The position numbers were made by a program, and so were the translations under genes. A model generated the notes under the pieces. That model made no database searches, was not told where the DNA came from, and was given only the letters and a program-made list of their open reading frames with translations. Shown piece after piece: positions 36,792 to 45,537 of a stretch of DNA of 64,000 nucleotides. The DNA is from Sphingopyxis sp. JAI128 (GTDB lineage: Bacteria; Pseudomonadota; Alphaproteobacteria; Sphingomonadales; Sphingomonadaceae), in the NCBI RefSeq assembly GCF_014207235.1, contig NZ_JACHDA010000001.1:310001-374000 (forward strand), read 5' to 3'. Within the stretch, counting starts at the first letter, position 1, and each line of letters starts with the position of its first letter.

Positions 36792-37754
36792 CTAATCCAA
36801 CATCGCGCGCCACGCGCGAGAGACATGCTCGCGGTCGCCAGCGACGACGCACGCCGCAAGCCCCTGCGCGTCGGCGAGCGCAACCGCCGCCTGCGGACCG
36901 AGCACCGTCAGCGCGGTCGCCCAGCCGTCGGCCATCATGCATCGGCGGTGAAGCACCGTCACCGACGTCACGCCGTTGACGATCGGCCGCCCGGTGCGGG
37001 GGTCGAAGCTGTGCGAATAATGCCGTCCGCCGGCAGCGAAGCCGCGCCGGTAGTTGCCCGACGTCGCGACCGACAGGTCGTGGAGCGCGATACGCCAGGG
37101 CGCGACCGACGACAGAGGCGGCGGTTCGACATCGACCCACCACGGATGGCCGTCCGGGCGCAATCCCTCGCCGCGTAATTCACCGCCCACTTCGAGCAGG
37201 AAATGGCGCACGCCGACACCGAGCAGCCAATCGGCGGCCAGATCGACCGCATAGCCCTTGGCAATACCCGACAGGTCGAGCGCCGCCCCCTCGCCGCGCC
37301 GGAGTCGCCGCGCTGCGGCCTCCAATTCGATCGATCGATCGGCGGCGACATCGACATCGCGCGGGACCCGATCGACGGGCCCGGCGCGGCCGAAACCCCA
37401 TGCGTCCGTCAGGCGGCCCATACCCGCGTCGAACGCGCCATTGCTCGCCTGCGCGATGCCAAGCGCCGCTTCCACAACCTGCGCGAGATCACGGGGCACC
37501 TCGTGCCACACGCCCGGCTCGGCGCGGTTGAAGCGCGAAAGGTCGGAGCCGCTTTCCCACTGGCTCATTTGCCGCACGACGCGATCGAACGCCGCCCGAA
37601 CCTCGCAAGCGGCAGTTGCGGGCGGCGACACTGCCTGCAAAGACCAACTCGTCCCCATCGTCTCGCCAGCGAAGGTTTCGATTGCCCGCGCGGCATCGCG
37701 TCCCGCGAACGCCGCAGGGGTCAGCGCGCGGGGAATCAGGATGCGATCGGTCAG
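36792..37754 (-). CDS. apbE: FAD:protein FMN transferase ApbE
   Basis: ApbE attaches FMN covalently to a Thr of partner proteins outside the cytoplasm. Motifs are ETFAGETMGTSWSLQAV, FDAGMGRLTDAWGFGR, ALDLSGIAKGYAVD (Mg/flavin site), VEVGGELRGEG-like and SGNYRRGF. No ATG, GTG or TTG lies at the expected start: homology begins about LTDRILIPRALTPAAFAG, where the codon is CTG (37754), overlapping the stop of the gene upstream. The next ATG, inside the GETMGTSW motif, would remove an essential segment. An internal upstream ATG at 37862 is also open. So the start is unresolved. Confidence 0.85.
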   Translation of the reverse strand: MTDRILIPRALTPAAFAGRDAARAIETFAGETMGTSWSLQAVSPPATAACEVRAAFDRVVRQMSQWESGSDLSRFNRAEPGVWHEVPRDLAQVVEAALGIAQASNGAFDAGMGRLTDAWGFGRAGPVDRVPRDVDVAADRSIELEAAARRLRRGEGAALDLSGIAKGYAVDLAADWLLGVGVRHFLLEVGGELRGEGLRPDGHPWWVDVEPPPLSSVAPWRIALHDLSVATSGNYRRGFAAGGRHYSHSFDPRTGRPIVNGVTSVTVLHRRCMMADGWATALTVLGPQAAVALADAQGLAACVVAGDREHVSRAWRAMLD

Positions 37755-38584
37755 GGCGCCAGCACTTCCAGCGTCGTGACGTAGCTTGCCCGGCGCTGCG
37801 GCACTGGGGGCGCCGTATCGCCTTCGTCGCGTGCCGCCCGCGGCGTCGTGACATTCAGCCAATAAAGGCCGGGGCCGGTCCAGTTGACCTCGACCTTGCC
37901 GTCGGCGCCGGTCTGGAGATCCATCTGGCCCAGCTGGTCGCGATAGCGGATGCCGCCCGGGATCACGGTGACGGGCAGCCCCGCCGCGGGCTTGCCGTCC
38001 ATTAGGAACTGGAAGGTCGCCGCCTCGCCCGCGATCAGATCATTGGGATGCGTGACAGGAACCAGCTCGATCCCCTTTCCCGTCGGCTGGAACAGGGTCG
38101 TTGTCGGCTCGCCGACGGTCACGAAAATCTCGTTGCGATTGCTCGCCTCGGCGGTGCGGACATTGGTCGCGCCGGCGGGGATGCGCTCGGCCAGATTGGC
38201 GGTCGTGGTGCCCCGCGGCAGCCGCTCGGTCTTGCCGTTCAGATCATAACTGCCCATCACGCCGTCGGACACCGATGCGATGCGCCAGGTGCCCTTTTTC
38301 GTGAGATGGACGTCGAAGGTACTGCGATAGCGCCCCGTGGCCTTGTTTTCGATCGCCGCCTCGCTGCCGTCGGGCGCCCATGCCTTCAGCGCGTCGAGGC
38401 GCATCGCATTATGTTCGAAATAGAAAAGATCGTTCGAAATCGCGGCATCGACGGTCACCCAGACATCGTCGCCCGACAGCACGGTCGACGACGGCAGCAT
38501 CCACTGGCGATGCGCCGAAGCCGGAACGGCAACGACGGCCGCCAGCGCCGCCGCGGCCGCAAAACCCAAAATATGCGTCTTCAT
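37751..38584 (-). CDS. DUF4198 domain periplasmic protein
   Basis: The protein is 277 residues. A signal peptide ends VPASA, then HRQWMLPSSTVLSG begins a DUF4198 domain (nickel/iron uptake-associated, NikK-like): VTVDAAISNDLFYFEH, LRLDAL-like, and a C-terminal beta domain with VTVIPGGIRYR and GPGLYWLNVTT. In related loci it sits between ApbE and DUF2271/PepSY genes near TonB receptors. The role is unknown, perhaps metal binding. Confidence 0.85.
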   Translation of the reverse strand: MKTHILGFAAAAALAAVVAVPASAHRQWMLPSSTVLSGDDVWVTVDAAISNDLFYFEHNAMRLDALKAWAPDGSEAAIENKATGRYRSTFDVHLTKKGTWRIASVSDGVMGSYDLNGKTERLPRGTTTANLAERIPAGATNVRTAEASNRNEIFVTVGEPTTTLFQPTGKGIELVPVTHPNDLIAGEAATFQFLMDGKPAAGLPVTVIPGGIRYRDQLGQMDLQTGADGKVEVNWTGPGLYWLNVTTPRAARDEGDTAPPVPQRRASYVTTLEVLAP

Positions 38585-38603
38585 ATCCCTGTCCTTTCAA
38601 GCT

Positions 38604-39137
38604 TTAACGGAAGGCAACCGAAACGGCGCCCAATTCGCTCGTCCCGGTAACGCGCCCACCCGCCCCCGGTTTTGCCGGCCAGGCGAAGGGAATGCGCAGA
38701 AGCTCGCGGCCGCCGACCTCGCGCGCGGCCTCGATCACCAGCACATATTGGCCAGGCGTCGCCGCGCCGAGTTGCGCGCGCGTGAAGGAGATTTTGTGCG
38801 CGCCCGGCGCGCGCGTCGCGCCAGTGATGCCGTTGGCGGGAAAGCTCATCGAGCGGCCCGCCGCCCGCCACCATTGGCGAACGTCGCGCAGCCATTTGGT
38901 GCCCTCGTTCGCCTTCATATCGTAATCGTACCACACGGCGACCGTCTTTGCCCGCGCCCCGGCCTTTTCCACCCATATCGCGACATAGGGCTTGTGATAT
39001 TCGGCGACCTTCAATCGCGGAATGGTGACGGTCACGTCCATCGTGCCGGGATTCGCGAGCGCTATCGCGGGCGCGCCGAGGACGGCACCGAGGCCGATCG
39101 TGCCGCCGAGGATACGCGCCGGGGTGGAAAGCTGCAT
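38604..39137 (-). CDS. DUF2271 periplasmic protein, predicted flavinylated
   Basis: The protein is 177 residues with a signal peptide ending ALANP. The DUF2271 domain has VTIPRLKVAEYHKPYVAIWVE and the motif ANGITGATRAPG: residues T105-G-A-T108 match the ApbE target pattern (S/T)GA(T), with T108 the candidate FMN attachment site. The protein would be an electron carrier in the periplasm. It shares an operon with ApbE and PepSY, as in other flavinylated systems. Confidence 0.85.
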   Translation of the reverse strand: MQLSTPARILGGTIGLGAVLGAPAIALANPGTMDVTVTIPRLKVAEYHKPYVAIWVEKAGARAKTVAVWYDYDMKANEGTKWLRDVRQWWRAAGRSMSFPANGITGATRAPGAHKISFTRAQLGAATPGQYVLVIEAAREVGGRELLRIPFAWPAKPGAGGRVTGTSELGAVSVAFR

Positions 39138-39148
39138 GAACGGTCTCC

Positions 39149-39793
39149 CTAGTGAATGAAGATGACGGCGATCGCGGCGGGAATAGCCAACCCCAGCCCG
39201 ACGAGCGGCCAAGTGCTTTTTCGCTTCGCCGAATGAAGCTGGAGCAGGAACAGGCCGGTGACCGCGAAAACGACGCAGGCGAAGGCGAAGATGTCGATGA
39301 ACAAGCTCCACGCGTCCCCCGAGTTCCGCCCTTTATGCAGGTCATTGAGGTAGGATATCCAACCGCGACTGGTGATTTCGCCCGACGCTTCCCCGGTCGC
39401 AAGGTCGATCGCGACCCAGGCGTCGCCGCCCGGACGCGGCGCTGGAAGATAGACTTCACCGTCGGACCATTCGGCCTCGTTCGACGCCTTGACCGGAAAG
39501 CTGGCCTCGACCCATTCGGCAACGGCCGGCGGCAATGGCGCCTTATCGGCAGCGGGGATCGAACGATTCAGCCGAGCAAGCAACGCCGGCGGCATCTGTA
39601 CCGTCTTTTGGGTGACGATGGGCGAACCCTCGATATCGGCGGCGTGGTTGAGCGTGAATCCCGTGATCGCAAAGAGCAGGAGGCCGATCAGGCTGATGGC
39701 CGAACTCATCCAGTGCCACATGTGCAGCTGTTTCAGCCAAAAGGCTTTCCGGCTCTTCCTGGTCGCCGGTCGTGAAGATGGGGGTGCGTGCAT
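39149..39793 (-). CDS. PepSY-associated membrane protein
   Basis: The protein is 214 residues with a helix near the start (SSAISLIGLLLFAITGFTLNHA, whose His is typical of PepSY_TM) and two helices at the end (FIDIFAFACVVFAVTGLFLLQLH and PLVGLGLAIPAAIAVIFI). Between lie WVEASFP and DLHKGRNSGDAWSLFID. Such proteins may carry electrons from the cytoplasmic membrane to the periplasm. The frame can be extended to a GTG at 39820. A Fur-like site lies just upstream. Confidence 0.85.
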   Translation of the reverse strand: MHAPPSSRPATRKSRKAFWLKQLHMWHWMSSAISLIGLLLFAITGFTLNHAADIEGSPIVTQKTVQMPPALLARLNRSIPAADKAPLPPAVAEWVEASFPVKASNEAEWSDGEVYLPAPRPGGDAWVAIDLATGEASGEITSRGWISYLNDLHKGRNSGDAWSLFIDIFAFACVVFAVTGLFLLQLHSAKRKSTWPLVGLGLAIPAAIAVIFIH

Positions 39794-39830
39794 GGATGGA
39801 TTCTGAGGAGGATGATGCACGCGGCATTAT

Positions 39831-39845
39831 CGAGAACGATTCGCA
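39831..39845. promoter_or_regulatory. Imperfect Fur-like site before the PepSY operon
   Basis: On the minus strand this reads TGCGAATCGTTCTCG: the left half equals that of the receptor's palindrome, the right half matches only 4 of 7. It lies 40-50 bases before the operon start, in the right place for iron control. Confidence 0.45.
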
Positions 39846-40003
39846 ATTACAATAATGAATCCTGTTTTGAGCCGGTTCGAGGATTAATCGGTTTCGGCCA
39901 TCGAATTAGCGCCGGTCCGAAGCGGGAAGACGCCACTCCGGATATCCGGCCTGTTGCCGCAAGATGCAGTTCAGCCAACCGTGGCGTTAGGGCTTTTCCT
40001 TTC

Positions 40004-40060
40004 ATAATTCGATATTTCTGGAATTATAAATTGACACAGCGATGGATATCGATATTTCGA
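40004..40060 (+). promoter_or_regulatory. Promoter and ArsR-type operator of the ars operon
   Basis: ATAATTC (40004) and GAATTAT (40021) form an inverted repeat, ATATCGATAT (40046-40055) is a perfect 10-base palindrome, and TTGACA (40031) is a good -35 box between them, with a weak -10 about 16 bases later. The palindrome overlaps the -10 area, as expected for repression by ArsR. Confidence 0.6.
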
Positions 40061-40083
40061 CATCTCTAGAAAGGTCGTCGCAA

Positions 40084-40428
40084 ATGAGCGCAGTTAATAT
40101 TCAGGTCTGGGCCGTCGACGCGTTGGGAGCCCTCGCGCACGAGACACGGCTCGCCGTTTTCCGTATGTTGGTAACCGCTGGTCCGGACGGGATGATCGCA
40201 GGTACGATTGCCGAGCAGGCCAAGGTTCCACCATCGACGATGTCGCATCATCTTGCCACGCTCGAACGGGCGGGTCTGATCCAGGCCGAACGCGAGAGCC
40301 GCCTGATCCACTATCGGGCCGACTATGAAGGGATGAGCAAGCTGCTTACCTTTCTCATGAAGGATTGCTGCCAGGGTGCGCCCGATATGTGCGCGGACAT
40401 ATTCACCAACCTCACTTGCAATGGTTGA
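40084..40428 (+). CDS. arsR: ArsR/SmtB family repressor
   Basis: The protein is 114 residues with a winged-helix domain (ALAHETRLAVFRMLV, PPSTMSHHLATLERAGLI, HYRADYEGM). The As(III)-sensing cysteines are probably in the C-terminal KDCCQGAPDMC, not in the alpha3 helix as in the plasmid R773 type, so this is the type with C-terminal thiols. It heads the ars operon. The start has AGAAAGG upstream. Confidence 0.92.
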   Translation: MSAVNIQVWAVDALGALAHETRLAVFRMLVTAGPDGMIAGTIAEQAKVPPSTMSHHLATLERAGLIQAERESRLIHYRADYEGMSKLLTFLMKDCCQGAPDMCADIFTNLTCNG

Positions 40429-40434
40429 GAGGCT

Positions 40435-40956
40435 GTGACCCAACACATTAAGAATGTTCTCTTCCTGTGCACCGGGAACAGCGCGCGCTCGATCCTCGGC
40501 GAGGCACTACTGAATCGCCAGGGCGGAGGACGTTTTCGGGCCTTCAGCGCGGGCAGTTTCCCGAAGGGCGACGTCCACCCCGCTGCGCTCGAACTGCTAG
40601 GCGACCTTGGGTTCGACACCGTCGGCCTTCGCTCGAAGAGCTGGGGCGAATTCTCGCAGCCCGGCGCTCCGAAGCTCGATTTCATTTTCACCGTTTGCCA
40701 AGGTGCTGCAGACGAAACCTGCCCGATCTGGCCGGGAAACCCGGTCACGGCACATTGGGGGATCGAAGACCCCGCCGCAGTGGAAGGCGCAGGCCAGCGC
40801 GAGGCGTTCGAACGTGCGCTGCACTATCTGTCGAACCGGGTCGCGCAGTTCCTCGTTCTTCCGCATGAAAGCATCGATGCGATGGCAATGGAGCGCGAGC
40901 TCAAGGAAATTGGTCGCGGTCGTGGCGCGACGCAAGCTGGGGAAGCAAACCCGTGA
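40435..40956 (+). CDS. Arsenate reductase, low-molecular-weight phosphatase type
   Basis: The protein is 173 residues from a GTG start. The phosphatase loop CTGNSARS has catalytic C12; C88 and C96 in TVCQGAADETCPIWPG resemble the thioredoxin-linked redox cascade. It would reduce arsenate to arsenite. The next gene is an unrelated arsenate reductase, so the operon has two kinds. Confidence 0.88.
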   Translation: MTQHIKNVLFLCTGNSARSILGEALLNRQGGGRFRAFSAGSFPKGDVHPAALELLGDLGFDTVGLRSKSWGEFSQPGAPKLDFIFTVCQGAADETCPIWPGNPVTAHWGIEDPAAVEGAGQREAFERALHYLSNRVAQFLVLPHESIDAMAMERELKEIGRGRGATQAGEANP

Positions 40957-41384
40957 TCACCGACATCATCCTCTATCACAATCCCGACTGCGGCACGTCG
41001 CGCAACACATTGGCGATGATCCGCAATGCCGGCATCGAACCGCATGTCGTCGAATATCTGAAATCGCCGCCAACGCGCGTCCTGCTCGAACAAATGATCG
41101 CACGTGCCGGCATCAGCCCACGCGACTTGCTTCGCGAGAAAGGCACACCTTATGCGGAGCTCGGTCTCGACAACCCGGCGCTCAGCGACGAGGCGCTTAT
41201 CGACGCGATGATGGAGCATCCGGTACTCATCAACCGGCCGCTCGTCGTTTCTCCGCTCGGCGTAAAACTCTGCCGGCCGTCCGAACTCGTCCTCGACCTG
41301 TTGCCCACCCCGCAGCGCGGTGCCTTCACGAAGGAGGACGGCGAGAAGGTCATCGACGCCGCCGGCCAACCCATCGGGAACTGA
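40953..41384 (+). CDS. arsC: Arsenate reductase, glutaredoxin type
   Basis: The protein is 143 residues. Catalytic C13 is in [13 protein letters not shown], and the arginines that bind arsenate are in NRPLVV and KLCRPSE. The GTG start overlaps the previous stop. It uses glutathione/glutaredoxin to reduce arsenate; the arsenite is then exported by the next gene product. Confidence 0.93.
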   Translation: MITDIILYHNPDCGTSRNTLAMIRNAGIEPHVVEYLKSPPTRVLLEQMIARAGISPRDLLREKGTPYAELGLDNPALSDEALIDAMMEHPVLINRPLVVSPLGVKLCRPSELVLDLLPTPQRGAFTKEDGEKVIDAAGQPIGN

Positions 41385-41394
41385 GAAGATCGGC

Positions 41395-42462
41395 ATGACC
41401 GCAACAGCCAAACGCGAACGCCTGTCGTTTCTCGACCGCTATCTCACCCTGTGGATATTCCTTGCGATGGCGCTTGGCGTCCTTCTGGGGACCTTGTTCA
41501 AAGGCCTTCCGCGCGCCATCGACGCATTGTCGATAGGTACGACCAACATCCCGATCGCGATCGGGCTCATTTTGATGATGTATCCGCCGCTGGCCCGGGT
41601 CCGTTACGACGAGCTGCCGCGGGTATTCGAGGACCGACGCGTCCTGGCGATATCGCTTGTTCAGAACTGGGTTATCGGCCCCGTGCTCATGTTCGCACTC
41701 GCGGTCCTGTTTTTGTCCGACAAGCCGGAATATATGACCGGTCTCATCCTGATCGGCCTCGCGCGCTGCATCGCGATGGTGATCGTGTGGAACCAGCTCG
41801 CCAGGGGCGACAATCAATATGTCGCGGCGCTCGTCGCCTTCAATTCGGTTTTCCAGATCCTGTTTTTCAGCGTCTACGCATGGCTTTTCCTCACCGTCCT
41901 GCCACCCGTGTTCGGGCTCGAAGGCAGCGTCATCGACGTAAGTTTCTGGACGATAGCGGAGGCCGTACTCATCTATCTCGGCATCCCCTTTCTCGCAGGC
42001 TTTCTGACGCGCAGATATCTGGCGCAGGCAAAGGGCGATGATTGGTACGAGACGCGCTTCCTGCCGCGGATCGCCCCGATCACTCTCGTCGCGCTTCTGT
42101 TCACGATCGTCGCAATGTTCAGCCTCAAGGGCGGAGAGATCGTGACCATCCCCGGCGACGTCGTGCATATCGCGATCCCGCTTACCATCTACTTCATCGT
42201 GCAGTTTCTCATCAGCTTCTGGATGGGCAAGCTCATCGCCGCCGATTATCCGCGCACGACCGCGGTCGCCTTTACCGCGGCGGGCAACAATTTCGAGCTG
42301 GCGATCGCGGTGGCGATCGCAGCCTTCGGGCTTGCCTCTCCTGTCGCTTTCGCGGCCGTGATCGGACCGCTCGTCGAAGTTCCGGTTCTCATCCTCCTCG
42401 TCGGCGTAGCCTTCCGCCTCGGCCGCCGCTGGTTCCCTGCCTCAACCCCTTTGGAAATCTGA
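41395..42462 (+). CDS. acr3: Arsenite efflux permease, ACR3 family
   Basis: The protein is 355 residues with about ten transmembrane helices. The conserved cysteine in [19 protein letters not shown] (helix 4) marks ACR3, and [17 protein letters not shown] is near the end. It exports As(III). The ATG at 41395 follows GAGAAGA; the open frame reaches further into arsC but homology does not. Confidence 0.93.
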   Translation: MTATAKRERLSFLDRYLTLWIFLAMALGVLLGTLFKGLPRAIDALSIGTTNIPIAIGLILMMYPPLARVRYDELPRVFEDRRVLAISLVQNWVIGPVLMFALAVLFLSDKPEYMTGLILIGLARCIAMVIVWNQLARGDNQYVAALVAFNSVFQILFFSVYAWLFLTVLPPVFGLEGSVIDVSFWTIAEAVLIYLGIPFLAGFLTRRYLAQAKGDDWYETRFLPRIAPITLVALLFTIVAMFSLKGGEIVTIPGDVVHIAIPLTIYFIVQFLISFWMGKLIAADYPRTTAVAFTAAGNNFELAIAVAIAAFGLASPVAFAAVIGPLVEVPVLILLVGVAFRLGRRWFPASTPLEI

Positions 42463-42465
42463 TCA

Positions 42466-43221
42466 ATGCCTGCACCCACTTACGCGCGTCTGCGCCCGCT
42501 CGCCGATCCGGACCATTTCCCGGCGCTAAGCCCCGAATATCTCCATGCTCAACCTGCGCTGGGGCTGGGTCCTCTTGACCCGGCTCCGCGCATTCTCCTC
42601 CTTTATGGCTCTCTGCGCGAGCGATCCTATTCGCGCCTCGTCGTCGAAGAGACCGCCAGATTGCTCCGGCTCTTCGGGTGTGAAACGCGCATATTCGATC
42701 CATCCGACCTGCCTCTCCCCGATCAGGTCGCAGGCGACGATCATCCGGCGGTCGAGGAATTGCGCCAGCATTCCATCTGGTCCGAAGGCCAGGTCTGGTG
42801 CAGCCCCGAAAGGCATGGCCAGATCACGGGGATCATGAAGGCGCAGGTCGATCACCTTCCGCTCGCCTACAAGGGACTGCGCCCGACGCAGGGCCGCACG
42901 CTCGCCGTGATGCAGGTTTCGGCCGGGTCACAGTCCTTCAACAGCGTAAACACGCTGCGCATCCTTGGCCGCTGGATGCGGATGATCACCATTCCGAACC
43001 AGTCGAGCGTCGCCAAGGCCTATCAGGAGTTCGACGAGGCCGGGCGGATGCTGCCGTCGAGCTATTATGACCGCATCGTCGATGTGGCGGAAGAACTTGT
43101 GCGCTTCACCGTGCTCACCCGCCGCCATTCCGATCAGCTCGTCGATCGCTACTCGGAACGCAAGGAGCGGAGCGAATCGGTCGCAACTCCCGCCGAGCTT
43201 GCCGGCATTCCGGGAACGTGA
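42466..43221 (+). CDS. arsH: ArsH, NADPH-dependent FMN reductase
   Basis: The protein is 251 residues. The flavodoxin-like motif [20 protein letters not shown] binds FMN phosphate, and the ArsH-specific GAMKGSQ-like and [20 protein letters not shown] patterns are present. ArsH oxidises trivalent methylated arsenicals. It is last in the ars operon. Confidence 0.93.
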   Translation: MPAPTYARLRPLADPDHFPALSPEYLHAQPALGLGPLDPAPRILLLYGSLRERSYSRLVVEETARLLRLFGCETRIFDPSDLPLPDQVAGDDHPAVEELRQHSIWSEGQVWCSPERHGQITGIMKAQVDHLPLAYKGLRPTQGRTLAVMQVSAGSQSFNSVNTLRILGRWMRMITIPNQSSVAKAYQEFDEAGRMLPSSYYDRIVDVAEELVRFTVLTRRHSDQLVDRYSERKERSESVATPAELAGIPGT

Positions 43222-43550
43222 AAACCTTTTAGAGGAAGACCGGTGGAGGGGACCTGCCGCACAACTTTGCTACGAAAGCAACGCGCTCCGCTGAATGATC
43301 GAACAGATGTGGGTCCGTCGACGATTGCCCCTCCCCTGTTGAGAAATGTCGAGGTGCGCCCCGATTGAGCGCCGCCGATAAGTCGCCCGGCGATCCAAAC
43401 GCGACAAGCACTCCAAAGCATCCTGCCGGGGGCTTCGATTGCGGCAGCCGCTCGCCGTATTGAACGGAAGGGTACGCGCGTCACTTATCGGGGAACGGCT
43501 ACAGGAACCCGCGCACCACCTTCAAAAAATTTCGATTAAATCAATGCGAG
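43222..43550. other. Gap between arsH and the integrated element
   Basis: No gene could be supported. Open frames here have no recognisable start, ribosome site or homology pattern. The stretch carries several short repeats of no clear function. The AT-rich end (AAAAAATTTCGATTAAATC) immediately precedes the left att repeat. Confidence 0.5.
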
Positions 43551-43565
43551 GTGGCGGAGACGGAG
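43551..43565. repeat. Left attachment repeat (attL)
   Basis: GTGGCGGAGACGGAG is an exact copy of the tRNA-Ser 3' end at 51153-51167. It is 153 bases before the integrase start. Confidence 0.75.
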
Positions 43566-43581
43566 ACCGCCGCCCCGATGA

Positions 43582-43604
43582 CTATGGACGGCTACCGATG
43601 GCTA
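43582..43604. promoter_or_regulatory. Candidate AlpA/Xis site near attL
   Basis: This 23-base stretch (CTATGG...GCTACCGATGGCTA) is 19/23 identical, ungapped, to 45278-45300, which overlaps the alpA start codon. It lies 17 bases from attL, where an excisionase would be expected to bind. Confidence 0.5.
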
Positions 43605-43683
43605 TTTTTCCCACGATATAATAGATGGTTAACATAGGCCGTTGACTACGGAAGGCTCTTGACGGCTACCCGAAGCCATGATT

Positions 43684-43707
43684 CTATGTGGTAGTTCATG
43701 TGGTAGG
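43684..43707. repeat. ATGTGGTAG tandem repeat (left), candidate integrase arm site
   Basis: Two copies of ATGTGGTAG lie 12 bases apart. Equivalent pairs with the same spacing are at 51089-51111 and, in reverse, 47287-47311. Position just before the integrase start suits an arm-type binding site. Confidence 0.5.
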
Positions 43708-43717
43708 AATATCGAAG

Positions 43718-44956
43718 ATGCCGAAGACTGTCTCGTCGTTGACCGTAAAGCAGGTCGAAGCGTTCAAAACAGATGGCCGTTACGCGGTCGGCGGCGCCAC
43801 CGGATTGTATCTTTTGATTGCGGGCGAAGGCCGGTCGTGGATTCTGCGCATAAAGGTCGGCGACCATCGGACTGACGTCGGCCTAGGTTCGTGCGAAGAC
43901 GTGTCCCTCGCGGACGCTCGCGAAAAAGCCAGCGCCCTTCGAAAGCAGTTTCTTGAAACCGGCGTCGTCGTTTCGCCTAGGGCCGAACGTCGCCAAAAGG
44001 CTGAAGCGCAACGCGCCGCAAGCGCGAAGCATCGCACCTTCAAGCAATGCGCTGAAGAAACCATCGCGCTTCGAACGAAGGGGTTGAAGAATCCGAAGCA
44101 TATCGCCCAATGGCGCGCGACGCTCGAAACCTACGCCTACCCGACCCTTGGCGACAAACATGTGGGCAGCATCACCGAAGATGACGTCGAAGCCGTATTG
44201 ACCCCCATTTGGGACACGAAGCATGAAACGGCTAGCCGCCTTCGCGGTCGCATCGAAGCCGTCTTCGATTATGCGAAGTCGAAGAAGTTCCGCGAAGGCG
44301 ACAATCCCGCCGCGCTCAAAGGCAACATGCGCGAACGCTTGGGCAAGGTGAAGCGCGCGCCGAAGCATCACGCCGCCGTAGACTACACCGACATTGGCGC
44401 GTTCGTCGCGACCCTGCGTAAACGCCCCGGCATGTCGGCGCGTGCTTTGGAGTTCGGCATTTTGACCGCCACGCGTTCCGGCGAAGTTCGCGGCGCGACT
44501 TGGGATGAAATCGACTTCGCAAAGAAGCTTTGGACGATACCGGCGGAACGGATGAAGGCAGGCAAAGAGCATCGCGTTCCATTGTCCGACCCGGCCATCG
44601 AACTGTTGAAGGCGTTGCCGCGAGTGAAGGGCGTAAACCTCGTATTCCCCGCCGAACAAGGTCGCGAAATGTCGGTCAACGTGTTTCGCCAATTGTTCGT
44701 TCGCATGGGTCGGGCGGGGCTAACGACACATGGCTTCCGTTCGACATTTCGCGATTGGGCCGGTGAGACGACGGCATACCCACGCGAGGTCATCGAACAC
44801 GCCTTGGCGCACTTGCTGAAGGACAAGGCCGAAGCGGCATATGCTCGCGGCGACCTACTCGCGAAACGCACCCGGCTAATGTCGGATTGGGCAACGTACT
44901 GCGGCACGGTGCAAAAGCCGAACGCGAACGTCGTCGCTATCAAGGGGGCCGCGTGA
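43718..44956 (+). CDS. int: Tyrosine recombinase (P4-type integrase)
   Basis: The protein is 412 residues: an N-terminal DUF4102-like arm-binding domain (LTVKQVEAFK to VGLGSCEDVSLADAREKA), a core-binding domain and the catalytic domain. The R-H-x-x-R-H-Y set is R253 (TATRSGEVRGA), H338 and R341 (HGFRSTFRDW), H365 and the nucleophile Y375 (AEAAYARGD). The start at 43718 precedes the domain; an upstream extension adds no homology. It would integrate the element into the tRNA-Ser 3' end. Confidence 0.93.
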   Translation: MPKTVSSLTVKQVEAFKTDGRYAVGGATGLYLLIAGEGRSWILRIKVGDHRTDVGLGSCEDVSLADAREKASALRKQFLETGVVVSPRAERRQKAEAQRAASAKHRTFKQCAEETIALRTKGLKNPKHIAQWRATLETYAYPTLGDKHVGSITEDDVEAVLTPIWDTKHETASRLRGRIEAVFDYAKSKKFREGDNPAALKGNMRERLGKVKRAPKHHAAVDYTDIGAFVATLRKRPGMSARALEFGILTATRSGEVRGATWDEIDFAKKLWTIPAERMKAGKEHRVPLSDPAIELLKALPRVKGVNLVFPAEQGREMSVNVFRQLFVRMGRAGLTTHGFRSTFRDWAGETTAYPREVIEHALAHLLKDKAEAAYARGDLLAKRTRLMSDWATYCGTVQKPNANVVAIKGAA

Positions 44957-45222
44957 CCCGTCTCCCCATCATCGACGGCGCGACGTTCGACCCCGCGAAG
45001 GCGGGGCGTCCGTTCGACGAACGACTAGCCGCGCTCGATGATGAAGCCGCTCGCGCCGTCATCGCGAACACCTTCGCGAATAGCCGCGAAGCAGCCAAAC
45101 ATTTCGTCGGTCGCTACGCCGGGCGGGCTTACGAAGACGCCGATCCCGAAGCGCGTAAGGTCAAGATTCGCGACGTCGAACGTCGTATTGAAAAGCGTCG
45201 ATTAGCGTTGGTTTCGACGTAG
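44953..45222 (+). CDS. Hypothetical protein coupled to the integrase gene
   Basis: The protein is 89 residues from a GTG start that overlaps the int stop (GTGA). It is highly charged and probably helical (EARKVKIRDVERRIEKRRLALVST). I do not recognise it. Coupling suggests a role in recombination control, but this is speculative. Confidence 0.55.
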   Translation: MTRLPIIDGATFDPAKAGRPFDERLAALDDEAARAVIANTFANSREAAKHFVGRYAGRAYEDADPEARKVKIRDVERRIEKRRLALVST

Positions 45223-45277
45223 AATTATTCCCCCTGCCCGCCTTGGCTGGGCCGTGCTTCCCAATGGCTATCAACCG

Positions 45278-45300
45278 CTATGGGAAGCTACCGATGACTA
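45278..45300. promoter_or_regulatory. Operator candidate overlapping the alpA start
   Basis: This stretch is 19/23 identical to 43582-43604. It overlaps the alpA ATG at 45294 and could serve in autoregulation. Confidence 0.45.
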
Positions 45301-45530
45301 CACTTCTTCGAATGCCCGACGTGATCGCGACGACCGCGCTCGCCCGGCAAACGCTTTACCGTGACATGCGGCGAGGGCTGTTCCCCCGGCCGGTGAAGCT
45401 AGGCCGCGCGTCGGCATGGCCTAGCGACGCCGTTGACGCCGTGATAGCGGCCCGCGTGGCCGGGAAGACCGACGACGAGATACGCGCCCTTGTGGCCGAC
45501 CTTCAGCGCCAGCGCGCCGTCGCGGCCTGA
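45294..45530 (+). CDS. alpA: AlpA family transcriptional regulator
   Basis: The protein is 78 residues with the MerR-like helix-turn-helix of AlpA: LLRMPDVIATTALARQTLYRDM then RGLFPRPVKLGRASAWPSDAVDAVIA. In P4-like elements AlpA activates integrase or excision genes. It precedes the ATPase gene by seven bases. Confidence 0.9.
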   Translation: MTTLLRMPDVIATTALARQTLYRDMRRGLFPRPVKLGRASAWPSDAVDAVIAARVAGKTDDEIRALVADLQRQRAVAA

Positions 45531-45537
45531 TGCTGGT

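Noticed and set aside
43149..43484. A 111-codon minus-strand frame after arsH
   Set aside because: It partly overlaps arsH on the other strand and has no recognisable domain or start signal, so it was not kept as a gene or transposase remnant.
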